A stretch of DNA of 64,000 bases from Chryseobacterium sp. JV274. Its GTDB lineage: Bacteria; Bacteroidota; Bacteroidia; Flavobacteriales; Weeksellaceae. The position numbers and the translations under genes were made by a program. The DNA lies in assembly GCF_903969135.1 (NCBI RefSeq), contig NZ_LR824569.1, positions 124,001 through 188,000 of the forward strand, given 5' to 3'. A model generated the notes under the pieces. It saw nothing but the letters and a program-made list of their open reading frames with translations, was not told the origin of the DNA and searched no databases. Shown here in pieces: positions 34,481 through 45,177 of this stretch. Numbering within the stretch: the first letter of the stretch is position 1; every line of letters starts with the position of its first letter.

Positions 34481-37400
34481 TCATTTTTCAAAAATCTGTA
34501 TTTTTTTCTTTACCAACCATATAAGAACATTATCAACAATCAAGTATATACAAGGAACGACAAACAAAGTCAGAACCATAGAGCTGGTCAAACCACCAAT
34601 AATAACCCAAGCTATTCCATTTTTCATTTCTGAGGCTGCTCCAGTTGCCAAAGCAATGGGAAGCATTCCAAAAATCATAGAGAATGTAGTCATCATTATT
34701 GGACGAAGTCTTTCTTTTCCTGCCAAAATCAATGCTTCTTTTGATAGATATCCTTGTAATTTTAATTTATTAGCCAAATCAACAATAAGAATTGCATTTT
34801 TGGAAACAAGTCCTAACAACATTATTAAGCCAATGATCGTAAAAATATTAATAGTTCCTCTAGTAAGGGCTAGTGCCAATAACGCTCCAACCAATGCCAC
34901 CGGAATCGAGAAAAGGACAACAAACGGATAAATGGCATTTTCGTACAAAGCTACCATAATAAGATAAACCAAAACAAAAGCTGTAATGAGTGCATAGATC
35001 AAGCTTCCGAAAGCATTGTCCTGATTTTGTGTTTCACCAAGGTATTCTACAGAAACTCCATTGGGCATGGCTAAAAATCTTGTTTTTTCCTTGATTTCAT
35101 TGCTAACAGTTCCTACAGGTCGATGCGAAACATCTGCCTGAACGGTAATGGCATTCAATCGGTCTATACGTTGTAAAGTGGTTTCTCCTAACTTTTCAGA
35201 AACATTGGCGAACTGCTCTAAAATGATGATTTGTCCGTTAGAATTTACAAAAGGAAGTTGGCGTAAATGATGGATATCCGAACGGTTGAACTGGTCAAGA
35301 CGAATATTGATGTCATATTCCGTATTATTTTGTTTGAAAAGATTATGATTATCTCCGTTAAAAGAATTTTGAATGACTTTTCCTGCTTTTTCGGCATCCA
35401 ATCCCATCAAATTCATTTTTTCACGGTTTATTTTGATGTCAATTTCCGGTTTTTGGTCCTTTACAGAGAGCTTTACATATTTAATTCCGGAAATTTTAGA
35501 AATGATATTCTGATAAGATTCCGCAACTTTCCTAACATCATCAGGATTGACTCCTTTTATGGCAATTTCTATTGGTGCACTATCTGCTCCTCCGGTAATA
35601 GATGAATTCGCAGTGGTGAATTTTACACCTGGAACAATTTCGGTCAGTTTTTTCTGAATATATCCTCCAAATTCTTCCGTTGTTCTATTTCGTTTTTCTT
35701 TGTTCACTAAGGAGATCGTCAGTTCCGCAAGATTAGAATTGCTATCGCTACCGGATATACTTCCTGCTGCAAAACCAACACTGGAAAAAACTTTTATGAC
35801 TTCCGGTTGCTTCAGTATAAAACTTTCTGATTCCTGGGCCAATTTATTCGTTTTGGAAATAGACGATGTAGATTCCAATTCCATATTGATGACCAGTGTA
35901 TTTTGGTCAGTTTCGGGAATGAATTCGGCACCAATTAAGCCCAAAGGTACCAAGGTAACCGAACCCATAATCAACAAAGCTGTAAATAATAAAACCCATC
36001 TTTTTCTGTTTAAAATAATTCCTAACCATTTAGCATAATGTTCCTTTAGATATTCTATGAATTTTTCAAATCCAGTAGCAATTTTTTCCCAGAATGTGTG
36101 GCTTTTCAATTGTTCTATTTTTGCAAAACGGCTTGCGAGTAAAGGTGTAATCGTGAAGGAAACAAAAAGGCTCATTAATGTAGAAAAAACAACTACGAGA
36201 GAAAATTCTTTCAGCAGACCACCAATCATTCCACCACTCAAAGCCAATGGAAGGAAAACCACAACGTCTACCAAGGTGATGGAAAGCGCCGTAAAACCAA
36301 TCTCATTTCGCCCCTCAATTGCGGCTTTTTCTTTATCAGAACCTTGTTCCAGATGTCTGTAAATATTTTCCAAAACAACGATGGAATCGTCTACCAAAAT
36401 TCCAACCACCAACGAAAGCCCCATCAACGTCATAATATTCAGTGAATATCCCAAAAGATACAACGCCGTAAAAGTGGGGATAATGGAAGCCGGCAAAGCC
36501 ACCAAAACAAAAAATAGACTTCTGAGGCTATTCAGGAAAAGCAGCATTACAAAACCTACAATAAGAACTGCCAACATCAAATCATATAGTACAGCATCGG
36601 CAGAGTTCAATGTATAAATGCTTTGGTCTGTTGAAATATCGAATTTCAGATTTTGAGATTGATATTGTTTTTCAATTTTGGAAAATGATTTCTTGATTTG
36701 CTCGCTTACTTTCACTGCATTGGCATCGGTCTGTTTGCTGATTTCTAATCCGACGGAAGGAATTCCGTTGATTCGGTTGATGGTAATGATTTTCGCGGAA
36801 GCATCTGCCACTTCTGCAATATCCTTTAAATAAATTGTGCCAGATTTCGAATTTTGCACTATGGTAAGATTACGCAATTCATCCAAAGATTTTATATTCA
36901 TATCATAGCGAATGGAAATTCTGGAATTTTTCTTTTCCAAAGTTCCGGCAGGTATAGAAATATTGGCTTTGCTGATGGTTTGTTTTACCAAATCTACAGA
37001 CAAGTTGTAAGCTATCAATTTATCCTGATTGATATTGATATGGATTTCCCGTTCATTTCCACCGATGATATCTGTTTGTCCGACCCCTTGTATATTATTC
37101 AGAACCGGCTTTAGCTGGTTATTGATCAAATCGTATAATTTCTCAGGTTCCATATTTGCTGTAATACCGGCTTTTATAACAGGAGTTGCCTGCATATTTA
37201 CCCGGTTTACCTGTGGTCTTCCGGCGGTTTCAGGAAGCTGGTTCAGCACCACATCGGCTTTTCTTTGCAAATCCTGTTCAGCTTTATTAATATCTGTATC
37301 ACTTTTAAAAGCCAATGAAATAATGGAAACTCCTTCCTGCGAAGTAGATTTTATCTGATCTAGGTTTTCAACAGAGGAAAAAGCATCTTCTAGTTTTTTT

Positions 37401-37591
37401 GTTACTGTAGATTCCACTTCGGCAGCCGAAGCTCCAGGATAAAGTGTACTGACTGTAACTTCGGGAATTTCAAATTTGGGAAGCAGGTCGTAATTTAAAT
37501 TGAAATATGAAGAAATCCCAAAATATACTAAAACAGTGAAAACGACAATCAGTAATAACGGTCTTTTTATGGATAAAGAAGTGATAGACAT
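34481..37591 (-). CDS. RND-family efflux pump inner-membrane transporter (HAE1/AcrB type)
   Basis: 1036 residues, the normal size. The family order is clear: TM1 (LLLIVVFTVLVYFGI), porter domain, TM4 with the proton-relay Asp pair (VVGILVDDSIVV), second porter domain and the TM8-12 bundle (ALVGALLALALTRGTINIFT). It exports substrates from the periplasm/inner membrane through the TolC-like protein using the proton gradient. It overlaps the membrane-fusion gene by one base and ends the operon. The substrate (drugs, metals or lipids) cannot be told; no heavy-metal-specific motif was seen. Confidence 0.95.
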   Translation of the reverse strand: MSITSLSIKRPLLLIVVFTVLVYFGISSYFNLNYDLLPKFEIPEVTVSTLYPGASAAEVESTVTKKLEDAFSSVENLDQIKSTSQEGVSIISLAFKSDTDINKAEQDLQRKADVVLNQLPETAGRPQVNRVNMQATPVIKAGITANMEPEKLYDLINNQLKPVLNNIQGVGQTDIIGGNEREIHININQDKLIAYNLSVDLVKQTISKANISIPAGTLEKKNSRISIRYDMNIKSLDELRNLTIVQNSKSGTIYLKDIAEVADASAKIITINRINGIPSVGLEISKQTDANAVKVSEQIKKSFSKIEKQYQSQNLKFDISTDQSIYTLNSADAVLYDLMLAVLIVGFVMLLFLNSLRSLFFVLVALPASIIPTFTALYLLGYSLNIMTLMGLSLVVGILVDDSIVVLENIYRHLEQGSDKEKAAIEGRNEIGFTALSITLVDVVVFLPLALSGGMIGGLLKEFSLVVVFSTLMSLFVSFTITPLLASRFAKIEQLKSHTFWEKIATGFEKFIEYLKEHYAKWLGIILNRKRWVLLFTALLIMGSVTLVPLGLIGAEFIPETDQNTLVINMELESTSSISKTNKLAQESESFILKQPEVIKVFSSVGFAAGSISGSDSNSNLAELTISLVNKEKRNRTTEEFGGYIQKKLTEIVPGVKFTTANSSITGGADSAPIEIAIKGVNPDDVRKVAESYQNIISKISGIKYVKLSVKDQKPEIDIKINREKMNLMGLDAEKAGKVIQNSFNGDNHNLFKQNNTEYDINIRLDQFNRSDIHHLRQLPFVNSNGQIIILEQFANVSEKLGETTLQRIDRLNAITVQADVSHRPVGTVSNEIKEKTRFLAMPNGVSVEYLGETQNQDNAFGSLIYALITAFVLVYLIMVALYENAIYPFVVLFSIPVALVGALLALALTRGTINIFTIIGLIMLLGLVSKNAILIVDLANKLKLQGYLSKEALILAGKERLRPIMMTTFSMIFGMLPIALATGAASEMKNGIAWVIIGGLTSSMVLTLFVVPCIYLIVDNVLIWLVKKKIQIFEK

Positions 37592-38664
37592 TATTGATTA
37601 TGTTTTATAATTTTTACTAAAGCTCCATTTTGCAGATTGATTTGCCCGGATAGAACAACCTGCTCTCCTGCATTTAACCCCTGTGTAACTTCTATATCGT
37701 CACCGAATTGTTCACCTACACTTATTTTTCTGAGAATAGATTTCCCATTTTTAACAACATAAACAGAGGCATTGAGAACACTTTCATTGATTGCCACTCG
37801 TGGAATCATAAGCATTTTCTTTGTGGATTCTTTAGAAAAATTGGCGTAAATCATCGTACCTGAAAGTAATGGGGAATTTTTGTCCAAACCTGCTGTGATT
37901 TCTACAGGAAAATTAAAAGCTTCTGTAGCTTGTGAACTAATGTAGGTAACTTTCCCCCAAAAAGATTTTCCGGAATAAATATCGGTGGAAAGTTTGATCT
38001 TTTGTCCCAGATAAATATTGTAAATCTCAGATTGTGTGAGTAAAATCTGTACCTTTAATTTTGAAAAACTGATAATGGAAGCTAATTCACCACCTGACCC
38101 TACAAACATTCCGTCTTCTACATTTTTGGTGCTGATTACACCATCAATTGGAGATTTGATTACACCATCAGAAATTTGTTTTCGTAGTTGCATTGATTGA
38201 TTTTTAGCATCGTTATAACTTTGACGTAATGCATCTACATCTCTTTGTATAGCTGCGTTTCCTTGTAATAATTCAATGTATGTTTTCAGGTCTTTTCCCA
38301 GCTTAGCCACATTAGATTCCGATTTTTTAAGTTCCAATTCCAAAAGCTGGGTGTTAATTATGGCAAGAGGTTGTCCTTTGTGAACTTTATCACCCAGTTT
38401 GAAAAGCAGTTCTTTTATATTTCCAGTTCCTGCAGAAATTACTTTTGCTTCTTCAAAAGGAACTATAAATCCTATTTTTGTAGAACCAGCTTTTTGAATC
38501 TCATCTTTTACAGTTGCAACCGTTACCGGAATTTGTAGAATGTGTTCTTTTTTTTGAGTTTCCGTCTGATTATTTTTTTGGTAACTAACATATAGTTTAT
38601 AAAGGATAAGTCCTGCAATAGAGAAACTTATAAGCATAATAATTAAAGTAATTTTCTTCTTCAT
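37591..38664 (-). CDS. RND efflux periplasmic adaptor (membrane fusion protein)
   Basis: 357 residues with an N-terminal signal/anchor (MKKKITLIIMLISFSIAGLI). The HlyD-like layout is visible: a lipoyl-type domain split around a helical hairpin (GDKVHKGQPLAIINTQLLEL, IKSPIDGVISTKNVEDGMF), a beta-barrel, and a membrane-proximal domain (VTQGLNAGEQVVLSGQINLQ). It links the RND pump to the outer-membrane channel. Starts 6 bp after the TolC-type gene. Confidence 0.93.
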   Translation of the reverse strand: MKKKITLIIMLISFSIAGLILYKLYVSYQKNNQTETQKKEHILQIPVTVATVKDEIQKAGSTKIGFIVPFEEAKVISAGTGNIKELLFKLGDKVHKGQPLAIINTQLLELELKKSESNVAKLGKDLKTYIELLQGNAAIQRDVDALRQSYNDAKNQSMQLRKQISDGVIKSPIDGVISTKNVEDGMFVGSGGELASIISFSKLKVQILLTQSEIYNIYLGQKIKLSTDIYSGKSFWGKVTYISSQATEAFNFPVEITAGLDKNSPLLSGTMIYANFSKESTKKMLMIPRVAINESVLNASVYVVKNGKSILRKISVGEQFGDDIEVTQGLNAGEQVVLSGQINLQNGALVKIIKHNQ

Positions 38665-38670
38665 TTCTTT

Positions 38671-39999
38671 CTAATAGGATTGATAAAAATTTTTCAATGT
38701 ACCACCGGCTAATTCCAAATCTATGCGGGACTGATAATAAGTATACAGCGCCGTCAAATAAGTGCTTTGAGTTTCTCGAAATGAGTTTTGGGTATTGAGC
38801 CAGTCAGTGAGAGTGGTAACTCCTTTTTGGAGTTGCAAGTCTGTCACTTTTAAAACAGATTTTGCCAGGTTGATATTTCGGAGACCATTTTCTACATTGG
38901 TTTGCGCTTGCAAGAGTTTGGTTTTGGCATTTTCATATTCTATGATGATTTTTCCTTCTGCCAATTTCAGTTTTTCCTCCACATTTTTCTTGCTAATGTC
39001 GGCTTGTGTGTATTGTGCATTATTTTTATAAAAATTCAGAATCGGAATACTGAGCTTGAGTCCAATTGTGGAATACGGATAAAAATTGCTGTATACTTGT
39101 GAGAATTTATCACCGAAACCAACTGCTCCATATTGAAAATTGAGTGATAATTTGGGAAGCATCTCAGCTCTGATAGCAGATTTTTCTATTTCCAGTATCT
39201 TTATATGTAGCTCGGAGAGTTTATAATCAACTCTTGAATTCGGATTAAATGTATTTTGTGAATTTTCATGAAACAATCCCAGTTGTAATTCTGTTGGAGT
39301 ATCCAGCTCAATTTTATCCCCCAGAGGAAAACCCATCTCATATTTCAGCTGATTTTGAGCTAAAGTTATATTGCTTTTGGCAACACGCATTTGGGCAATT
39401 ATATTATTGGAGTCAACGATGATTTTATCCAAATCTTTTTGCAGTATAGTGCCCTTCTTAACCTGTAATTGATAGATTTCAATAAGTTTCAGGTAATTGT
39501 TTTGATTAAATTCCAGTTGTTCAAATTGCTGTTTGTACACCAGGATCTGGAAATATGCTGTACTGATGCTATAGATAATATTTTCCTGACTTTGCTGGAT
39601 GTTCAGGCTGGATTGTTCTTTCAGATATTTGTTATTTTTCAAACGGGTAAGTATTGCTTGGTCAAAAACAGGCTGTTCCAGTTGTATGAAAGCATTGGAA
39701 TTGTATTTCTGTTCGAGTGAAGCATGGATTTCATCAGAGCCGAAGACACCTGCCGGAATGATGCTCTGTTGTAATTTCAGATTATTATTCAAGGTAGAAG
39801 ATATATCTACTTTCGGAAGATAATTTGCCAAAATCTCTTTTGCTTTCGCATCTGCAGCTAATTTTTCGTTCATATAAATAATATTGTTCCTGTTGTGCTG
39901 TAAACCGTATTCTACACATTGTTTTAATGTAAATGTGATTTGTGAACTGGTTTTTATTCCGAAAATGAGCAGGAATAAGAAAAGATGTTTTTTGTTCAT
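38671..39999 (-). CDS. TolC-family outer-membrane efflux protein
   Basis: 442 residues from the Met at 39999 (MNKKHLFLFLLIFGIKTSSQ), which provides the signal peptide; the open frame extends to 40098 but the extra 33 residues (MMAAFILLTM...) would displace it. Two repeats of long helices and beta-strands of the OEP family follow (LKQCVEYGLQHN, LQKGVTTLTDWLNTQNSFRE). It forms the trimeric channel. First gene of the efflux operon with the adaptor and pump downstream. Confidence 0.92.
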   Translation of the reverse strand: MNKKHLFLFLLIFGIKTSSQITFTLKQCVEYGLQHNRNNIIYMNEKLAADAKAKEILANYLPKVDISSTLNNNLKLQQSIIPAGVFGSDEIHASLEQKYNSNAFIQLEQPVFDQAILTRLKNNKYLKEQSSLNIQQSQENIIYSISTAYFQILVYKQQFEQLEFNQNNYLKLIEIYQLQVKKGTILQKDLDKIIVDSNNIIAQMRVAKSNITLAQNQLKYEMGFPLGDKIELDTPTELQLGLFHENSQNTFNPNSRVDYKLSELHIKILEIEKSAIRAEMLPKLSLNFQYGAVGFGDKFSQVYSNFYPYSTIGLKLSIPILNFYKNNAQYTQADISKKNVEEKLKLAEGKIIIEYENAKTKLLQAQTNVENGLRNINLAKSVLKVTDLQLQKGVTTLTDWLNTQNSFRETQSTYLTALYTYYQSRIDLELAGGTLKNFYQSY

Positions 40000-40239
40000 A
40001 AAATGTAAGGACCATAGTTTATATTCCGGAAAGAATAATGGGAAAAAAATTGACGTATTGTACATTTTCATAGTTAATAAAATGAAAGCCGCCATCAAAA
40101 CAACGACGACTTTCCCAACAACATTTCCACCTAACTATTTACCTATATGATCATCAATTATTAAATGCAAATTCCAATTTACCGCAAGGACAATTAGGTA
40201 ATTCTCGTATGCCTATAACTGTTTAGTGTAAAGAAACGT

Positions 40240-41061
40240 TTATTGAATGGTATAATCTTTAGTAGACACCTCGGATAATCTGAAATATCCAAAAGGTGCG
40301 TTTGCCGAGTTGGTTTGGTTGCTGATGTTTCCGTAAACCGAAGTCGGAGTGGTAGAAAATGGGCCTGTATCTGCACCTGAAGCATTCAGGATTTTTCTGA
40401 AGTAATCGTAATATCTTTTAGAGATTCCGTATAATTTAATATTAACCACTTCTCCTGATTTCAAATCTTTGTTGGAATAATACACGGATGTTAAACCTCC
40501 ATTGTTATTTTCGTCATTTTCTACCTGATATTCAGGAAAAGCAATATGCGGGTTTTTATTACTGAAAATGTAATAGTTCGTTTCCGCAGGATTATCCTGA
40601 TAGTAATAAGTAATTTCTATTTCGTCTCCTGCCATTCCTCCTTCATTATTTTGAACGATATTATTCTCAATTTTAGGAGCTCCAATCATTTTATCTGTTG
40701 CCGTGTACGTTTCACCGTTCAGATTTATAGAAAGAGTATAGGTTTCACCGATTACCGGAACAAAATTATTACAAATGTATTCTCCCGTCCCGGGATTTTC
40801 AATAAAAGTGAACACTGTATTTGCTGAATTAGTAACTGCTACAGTAGCTCCGGAAACTGATGGAAAATCGGCATTATAATATCCTGTGCTGGTAGAGAGT
40901 TTAATTTTCTGGATGTTTCCTGTGGTATTTTTCAGCCAGTCTATTGAAGCGTCTACTACCAATTTAGGAGGAGCTGTATCCAAATCTACGCTAATTACTT
41001 TTTCACAGGAAATAAGAACTATTCCTAAGGCGATGAATATATAACTTTTAAATTTTTTCAT
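40240..41061 (-). CDS. DUF4249-family lipoprotein
   Basis: 273 residues. Lipoprotein signal ending LISCEK puts Cys near residue 19 at the outer membrane. The start of the mature region (VISVDLDTAPPKLVVDASID) and TYTLSINLNGETYTATDKMI match DUF4249, a family regularly paired with TonB-dependent receptors. The function is unknown; a substrate-binding or receptor-partner role is inferred. It starts 28 bp after the receptor gene. Confidence 0.85.
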   Translation of the reverse strand: MKKFKSYIFIALGIVLISCEKVISVDLDTAPPKLVVDASIDWLKNTTGNIQKIKLSTSTGYYNADFPSVSGATVAVTNSANTVFTFIENPGTGEYICNNFVPVIGETYTLSINLNGETYTATDKMIGAPKIENNIVQNNEGGMAGDEIEITYYYQDNPAETNYYIFSNKNPHIAFPEYQVENDENNNGGLTSVYYSNKDLKSGEVVNIKLYGISKRYYDYFRKILNASGADTGPFSTTPTSVYGNISNQTNSANAPFGYFRLSEVSTKDYTIQ

Positions 41062-41089
41062 TTTTAAATTTTTAAAATGTTAGGAATTT

Positions 41090-43465
41090 TTAGAATTTGA
41101 AATTGTAGGTTACACTCGGGATAATTCCGAAAATCGACATTTTTCTTGCTTCACTAAGCCCTGTATCCAGATTTTGTCCAAAATTAACTGCGGCTGCATT
41201 GCTTCTTCCGTAGACATTATAGATACTGAATACCCATTCTCCTTTCCATCTTTTTTGGCTATCCGGTTTCGGTGTCCAGGTCGCAGATAAATCTAAATGA
41301 TGATATGCTGGAATTGAGTTAGCATTTCGTTCACCATAACTAGCAATGCTAATACCTTGATATTGGTATTTCCCGTTTGGATAGGTCGCTGCCTTTCCCG
41401 TTTGATAGGTGAAAATACCACCAAAACTCCATTTTTTTGTAAGCTGATAGGCTGCGGTAAGAGACAGGTTGTGAGTTTTATCATAGTTTGCTCTGTACCA
41501 TTTTCCGTTGTTTATTCCCGGTTCATTGGCATTTCTTCCCGGAGTTCTCTGTTCTGCTCTGGAAAGTGTATAAGACAACCATCCGGTCAATCGTCCCGTG
41601 TTTTTCTTAACCATAATTTCCAGACCGTATGCTCTGCCTTCTCCGTTTAGCATTACCTGCTCTATGTTTTTATTGGCAATAAGCTCGGCTCCGTCAATAT
41701 AATCTGCTCTGTTTTTAATTTTTTTGTAGAACGTTTCAACTTCCAAAGAATATTTTCCATTATTGAAATTTCGGAAATAGCCCAATGCGACCTGGTCCAG
41801 AATCTGGGGTTTGAGAAATTGATCACTGGGCGCCCAAATATCCAGGGGTGATACCGAAGCCGTATTGGAAATCAGATGAATATATTGGCTCATTCTGTTA
41901 TAGCTCGCTTTTATGGATTGATTATCATCCAGCACATAAGCTACTCCTAATCGAGGTTCGAGATTTCCGTAACTGGTAATTTTCTTGTTTTTACCATAGA
42001 GAATACTTCCAGTTGGAGTTCCTTCTTCGTAGATTTTCAATTCAGGATTGTAAACCACTGCTTCATTATTCGCATAGGTTTTTATTTCCTCAGCTCCTAA
42101 ACGTACAAAATTGCTGTATCGTAAACCGTAGGTTGCAGAAAGTTTGTCTGAAAATTTGTGTTCAGCACTGATGTAAACTGCATTTTCCATTGCATTTTTC
42201 TTTGCAATCTGGTCAGGTTTTACAGGAGAATCATCTCCAAACGGTTTTATGGTTCCCGGATTGAATTGGTAATAAATGGAATTCACCCCATAACTCAAAT
42301 TTAGTTTATCAGACAGATAATGTTTTAAGTCGTATTTGAAGTTGTAATTTTTAATGGTTGATTTCCAGTCTATTCCTGCAGATTTTATTTTTAATCCGTA
42401 GTCGTAATTGCTATAAATTATCGATGCATTAGAGAATAATTTGTCAGAAAAAATGTGATTCCATCTTACATTGAAAAGCGAATTTCCGTAATCGTTCAGT
42501 AAACTGTTATTGAAATTCATATCATCTTTTCCGAAGTATCCCGATAAATAGAGACTGTTTTTATCATTGAGTTTATAATTTAATTTGGCATTCAAATCAT
42601 AGAAGTAAGCAGAATTGGGCTCTTTTGCCAATTTTAAAAAAAGATGTGCGTATGAAGCCCTTCCTCCAACAACAAAAGAACTTTTCTCTTTTACGATAGG
42701 ACCTTCTACCAGTAATCGGCTGGAAACTGCACCGATGCCTCCCGTTGCGTGAAACTCTTTGTTGTTTCCCTCTTTTTGATAAATATCCAGAACGGAAGAA
42801 GTACGCCCCCCGAAATTAGCAGGGATACCCCCTTTATATAGTTTTAAATCTTTAATAACATCGGAATTAAAAACTGAAAAAAATCCAAACAAATGCGACG
42901 TATTATAAACAATAGCTTCGTCCAAGAGAACCAGGTTCCCGTCAGCAGCACCACCCCTTACGTTGAAGCCGGAAGCACCTTCCTGTGCATTGGCAACACC
43001 GGGAAGCTGAAGGATGGACTTCAGAACGTCCACCTCACCCATAACAGCTGGCATTTTTTTGATAGTAGCTATGGAAAGTTTGTTTACACTCATTTCCGGA
43101 GTTCTGATGTTTGTTTTGGTAGAAGTTTTGTTGATAACTACTTCATCAATCGATTTTGTACGATTGCTTTCTGTGATTACAAAGTTTCTTCTCATACTTT
43201 CTTTCAGAGAGATTTTTTCTTCCATCTGCTCAAAATCAGGATAGGTAATAATAATCGTGTAATCACCTTTTGGCAAGCTGATGGAATAAAATCCGTAAGA
43301 GTTTGTGGCCGCCGATATATTGACTTCCGGAACTGATATGGTTGCTCCAATAAGTGTTTCGTTGTTCGATTTGTTGGCAATAGTTCCACTGAGTGTCACT
43401 TTCTCCTGTGCAAAAGCAGTCATTGAAATCGTTACGAACAATGGGACATAAAGTTTGTTCTTCAT
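41090..43465 (-). CDS. TonB-dependent receptor with carboxypeptidase-regulatory-like N-domain
   Basis: 791 residues. Signal peptide MKNKLYVPLFVTISMTAFAQ, a carboxypeptidase D regulatory-like domain (residues 22-105), plug domain (LSIATIKKMPAVMGEVDVLK, GASGFNVRGGAADGNLVLLD) and a C-terminal barrel ending in SVTYNFKF, the typical terminal Phe. It imports or senses a ligand at the outer membrane; no SusD partner is present, but DUF4249 is. It is divergent from the LytS kinase at 43726, which may regulate it. Confidence 0.93.
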   Translation of the reverse strand: MKNKLYVPLFVTISMTAFAQEKVTLSGTIANKSNNETLIGATISVPEVNISAATNSYGFYSISLPKGDYTIIITYPDFEQMEEKISLKESMRRNFVITESNRTKSIDEVVINKTSTKTNIRTPEMSVNKLSIATIKKMPAVMGEVDVLKSILQLPGVANAQEGASGFNVRGGAADGNLVLLDEAIVYNTSHLFGFFSVFNSDVIKDLKLYKGGIPANFGGRTSSVLDIYQKEGNNKEFHATGGIGAVSSRLLVEGPIVKEKSSFVVGGRASYAHLFLKLAKEPNSAYFYDLNAKLNYKLNDKNSLYLSGYFGKDDMNFNNSLLNDYGNSLFNVRWNHIFSDKLFSNASIIYSNYDYGLKIKSAGIDWKSTIKNYNFKYDLKHYLSDKLNLSYGVNSIYYQFNPGTIKPFGDDSPVKPDQIAKKNAMENAVYISAEHKFSDKLSATYGLRYSNFVRLGAEEIKTYANNEAVVYNPELKIYEEGTPTGSILYGKNKKITSYGNLEPRLGVAYVLDDNQSIKASYNRMSQYIHLISNTASVSPLDIWAPSDQFLKPQILDQVALGYFRNFNNGKYSLEVETFYKKIKNRADYIDGAELIANKNIEQVMLNGEGRAYGLEIMVKKNTGRLTGWLSYTLSRAEQRTPGRNANEPGINNGKWYRANYDKTHNLSLTAAYQLTKKWSFGGIFTYQTGKAATYPNGKYQYQGISIASYGERNANSIPAYHHLDLSATWTPKPDSQKRWKGEWVFSIYNVYGRSNAAAVNFGQNLDTGLSEARKMSIFGIIPSVTYNFKF

Positions 43466-43725
43466 TGTAGTTTGGATTAATTTATAATTCTACTGCAAAA
43501 CTATCCGTTAGCATATCTTATTTTTTTACTTATTAGATAAGATTCATTAGTTTGTAGATGAAATTATGTATTTCAACGACTAAATGATTATCGCTATATT
43601 TAGTGGGAAATTTTATAAAATTTCAATATTTGCATTTTCGTCTATGAAAAACACAATTTGGTCTAAAAGATCATTTCCAGTTTTATTACTATTTTAATTT
43701 TGCTATCATTAATTATTTAATTATC

Positions 43726-44748
43726 ATGCACAAAATTTCACCTAATGAGTTTGCTAATGAAAATTGGGTATTCCAGTTTTTCATTTCCTCTAAATATAGG
43801 ATACTCCGACATGTGTTGCTTATCGTTCTTATCGGTGTGGTTCTTTATAACAGTACTCCGGAAATTACTGAGCCTACACTTGTTTTACTGTTGTTTTTCT
43901 TATTATTCTATAGCAATATGTATGTGCTGGTTCCGCGCCTCCTATTTAAAAATAAATATGCCTGGTATTTTTTAACCATTCTAAGCATTCTGGGGCTTAT
44001 AATTATTTTTACGAAGTTATTTTTGGCATACTTTGGTGATGCCGATATGAATGATGACGGTTTAAATATTCCTCTCTTTTCTGTTCTTATTCTTGTTCTT
44101 ATTGCAGCGTCAACTTCCATAAAACTATTTCAGAAATGGGTGGTGGATAAACAGCTGATTTTTGAACTTGAAAAATCCAGAACATCTGCTGAACTGGAGC
44201 AGCTGAAAAATCAGATCAACCCACATTTTTTATTTAACATGTTAAATAATGCCAATGTGCTTACTCAGAAAGATCCGGAAAAGGCTTCACAGGTTTTATT
44301 AAGATTAAGTGATTTATTACGATATCAGTTATATGATAGTGCAAGAGACAAAGTTCTGCTAACTTCCGATATCCATTTTTTGGAAGATTTTCTTAATCTG
44401 GAAAGAATAAGGCGTGATAACTTTAATTTTCTTATTTCGAAAGAAGGAAATCTAAGTGGAGTACAGATTCCCCCATTGTTATTTATCTCGTTTGTTGAAA
44501 ATGCTGTGAAGCATAATAATGATTCTGTAAAGCCATCTTATGTAAATATTTTTTTTGAAATAAGAGACGGAGAGCTTATTTTTCAATGTATCAATTCAAA
44601 GCCTGTACTTAAAGCTGTTTCTTATTCCGGAGGACTTGGGCTTGTAAATATCAAACGAAGGCTTGAACTATTATTTCCATTAACCTATTCATTAAAAATT
44701 GTCAATGATGAGCAAACCTTTACTGTATATTTAACCATTAAATTATGA
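43726..44748 (+). CDS. LytS-type sensor histidine kinase
   Basis: 340 residues. Four membrane helices within the first 140 (LLIVLIGVVLYN, LVLLLFFLLFYSNMYVL), then NPHFLFNMLNN with the phospho-acceptor His and an ATP-binding half (VENAVKHNND, SGGLGLVNIKRRLELLFP). It overlaps the next gene by 4 bp (ATGA). The first of a three-gene two-component operon, divergent from the TonB receptor. Confidence 0.92.
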   Translation: MHKISPNEFANENWVFQFFISSKYRILRHVLLIVLIGVVLYNSTPEITEPTLVLLLFFLLFYSNMYVLVPRLLFKNKYAWYFLTILSILGLIIIFTKLFLAYFGDADMNDDGLNIPLFSVLILVLIAASTSIKLFQKWVVDKQLIFELEKSRTSAELEQLKNQINPHFLFNMLNNANVLTQKDPEKASQVLLRLSDLLRYQLYDSARDKVLLTSDIHFLEDFLNLERIRRDNFNFLISKEGNLSGVQIPPLLFISFVENAVKHNNDSVKPSYVNIFFEIRDGELIFQCINSKPVLKAVSYSGGLGLVNIKRRLELLFPLTYSLKIVNDEQTFTVYLTIKL

Positions 44749-45143
44749 AATGTATCATTGTAAACGACGACTCGGAAATGAGAAAGACCATCGGAAAACT
44801 AATTGGCCACTCAAGAGGCATGAAACTGCTATCAGTATTTAATTCAACCTCTGAGGCAGCTTTGTTTTTGAGAGACAATTGTGTGGATCTGGTTTTTTTT
44901 GATATCCAGATGTATGATGTCAAGAATCTGGAATTTATACAGAATATTTCTGAAAGAACTTTTGTGATTTATATTCCTGAGTTTTCTCCTTTTGTAAACA
45001 CCACAAAAAAACCGCAGTTGGAACAACTTTCAGAATCAACAATTGCGAAGCGTTTTAAAAAAGGTGTGGATGAAGCACGCATTTTTCTAAAACTAATAAA
45101 AAAAGAAAAGCCGGATATATTGGATGACTATTTTGTTATTTAG
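44745..45143 (+). CDS. Degenerate stand-alone receiver-like protein, 132 aa
   Basis: It aligns by eye with the receiver of the gene downstream: acidic pocket (IVNDDSEM), D53 in VFFDIQM, then VIYIPEFSPF where the active neighbour has VIFTTAFSEF. The conserved Thr is thus lost, the usual Lys-Pro (IKPV) is missing, and no LytTR domain follows; the downstream neighbour has 245 residues. It looks like a duplicated receiver that lost its output and switching residues. It could be a decoy for the kinase, or decay. Confidence 0.75.
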   Translation: MKCIIVNDDSEMRKTIGKLIGHSRGMKLLSVFNSTSEAALFLRDNCVDLVFFDIQMYDVKNLEFIQNISERTFVIYIPEFSPFVNTTKKPQLEQLSESTIAKRFKKGVDEARIFLKLIKKEKPDILDDYFVI

Positions 45144-45177
45144 AAAAGTAAAAGAGTAATTTCAAACTTCTAAAATT

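Noticed and set aside
34410..40150. Many long open frames on the plus strand opposite the efflux operon
   Set aside because: They are antisense shadows of the RND, adaptor and TolC genes, with no family signature.
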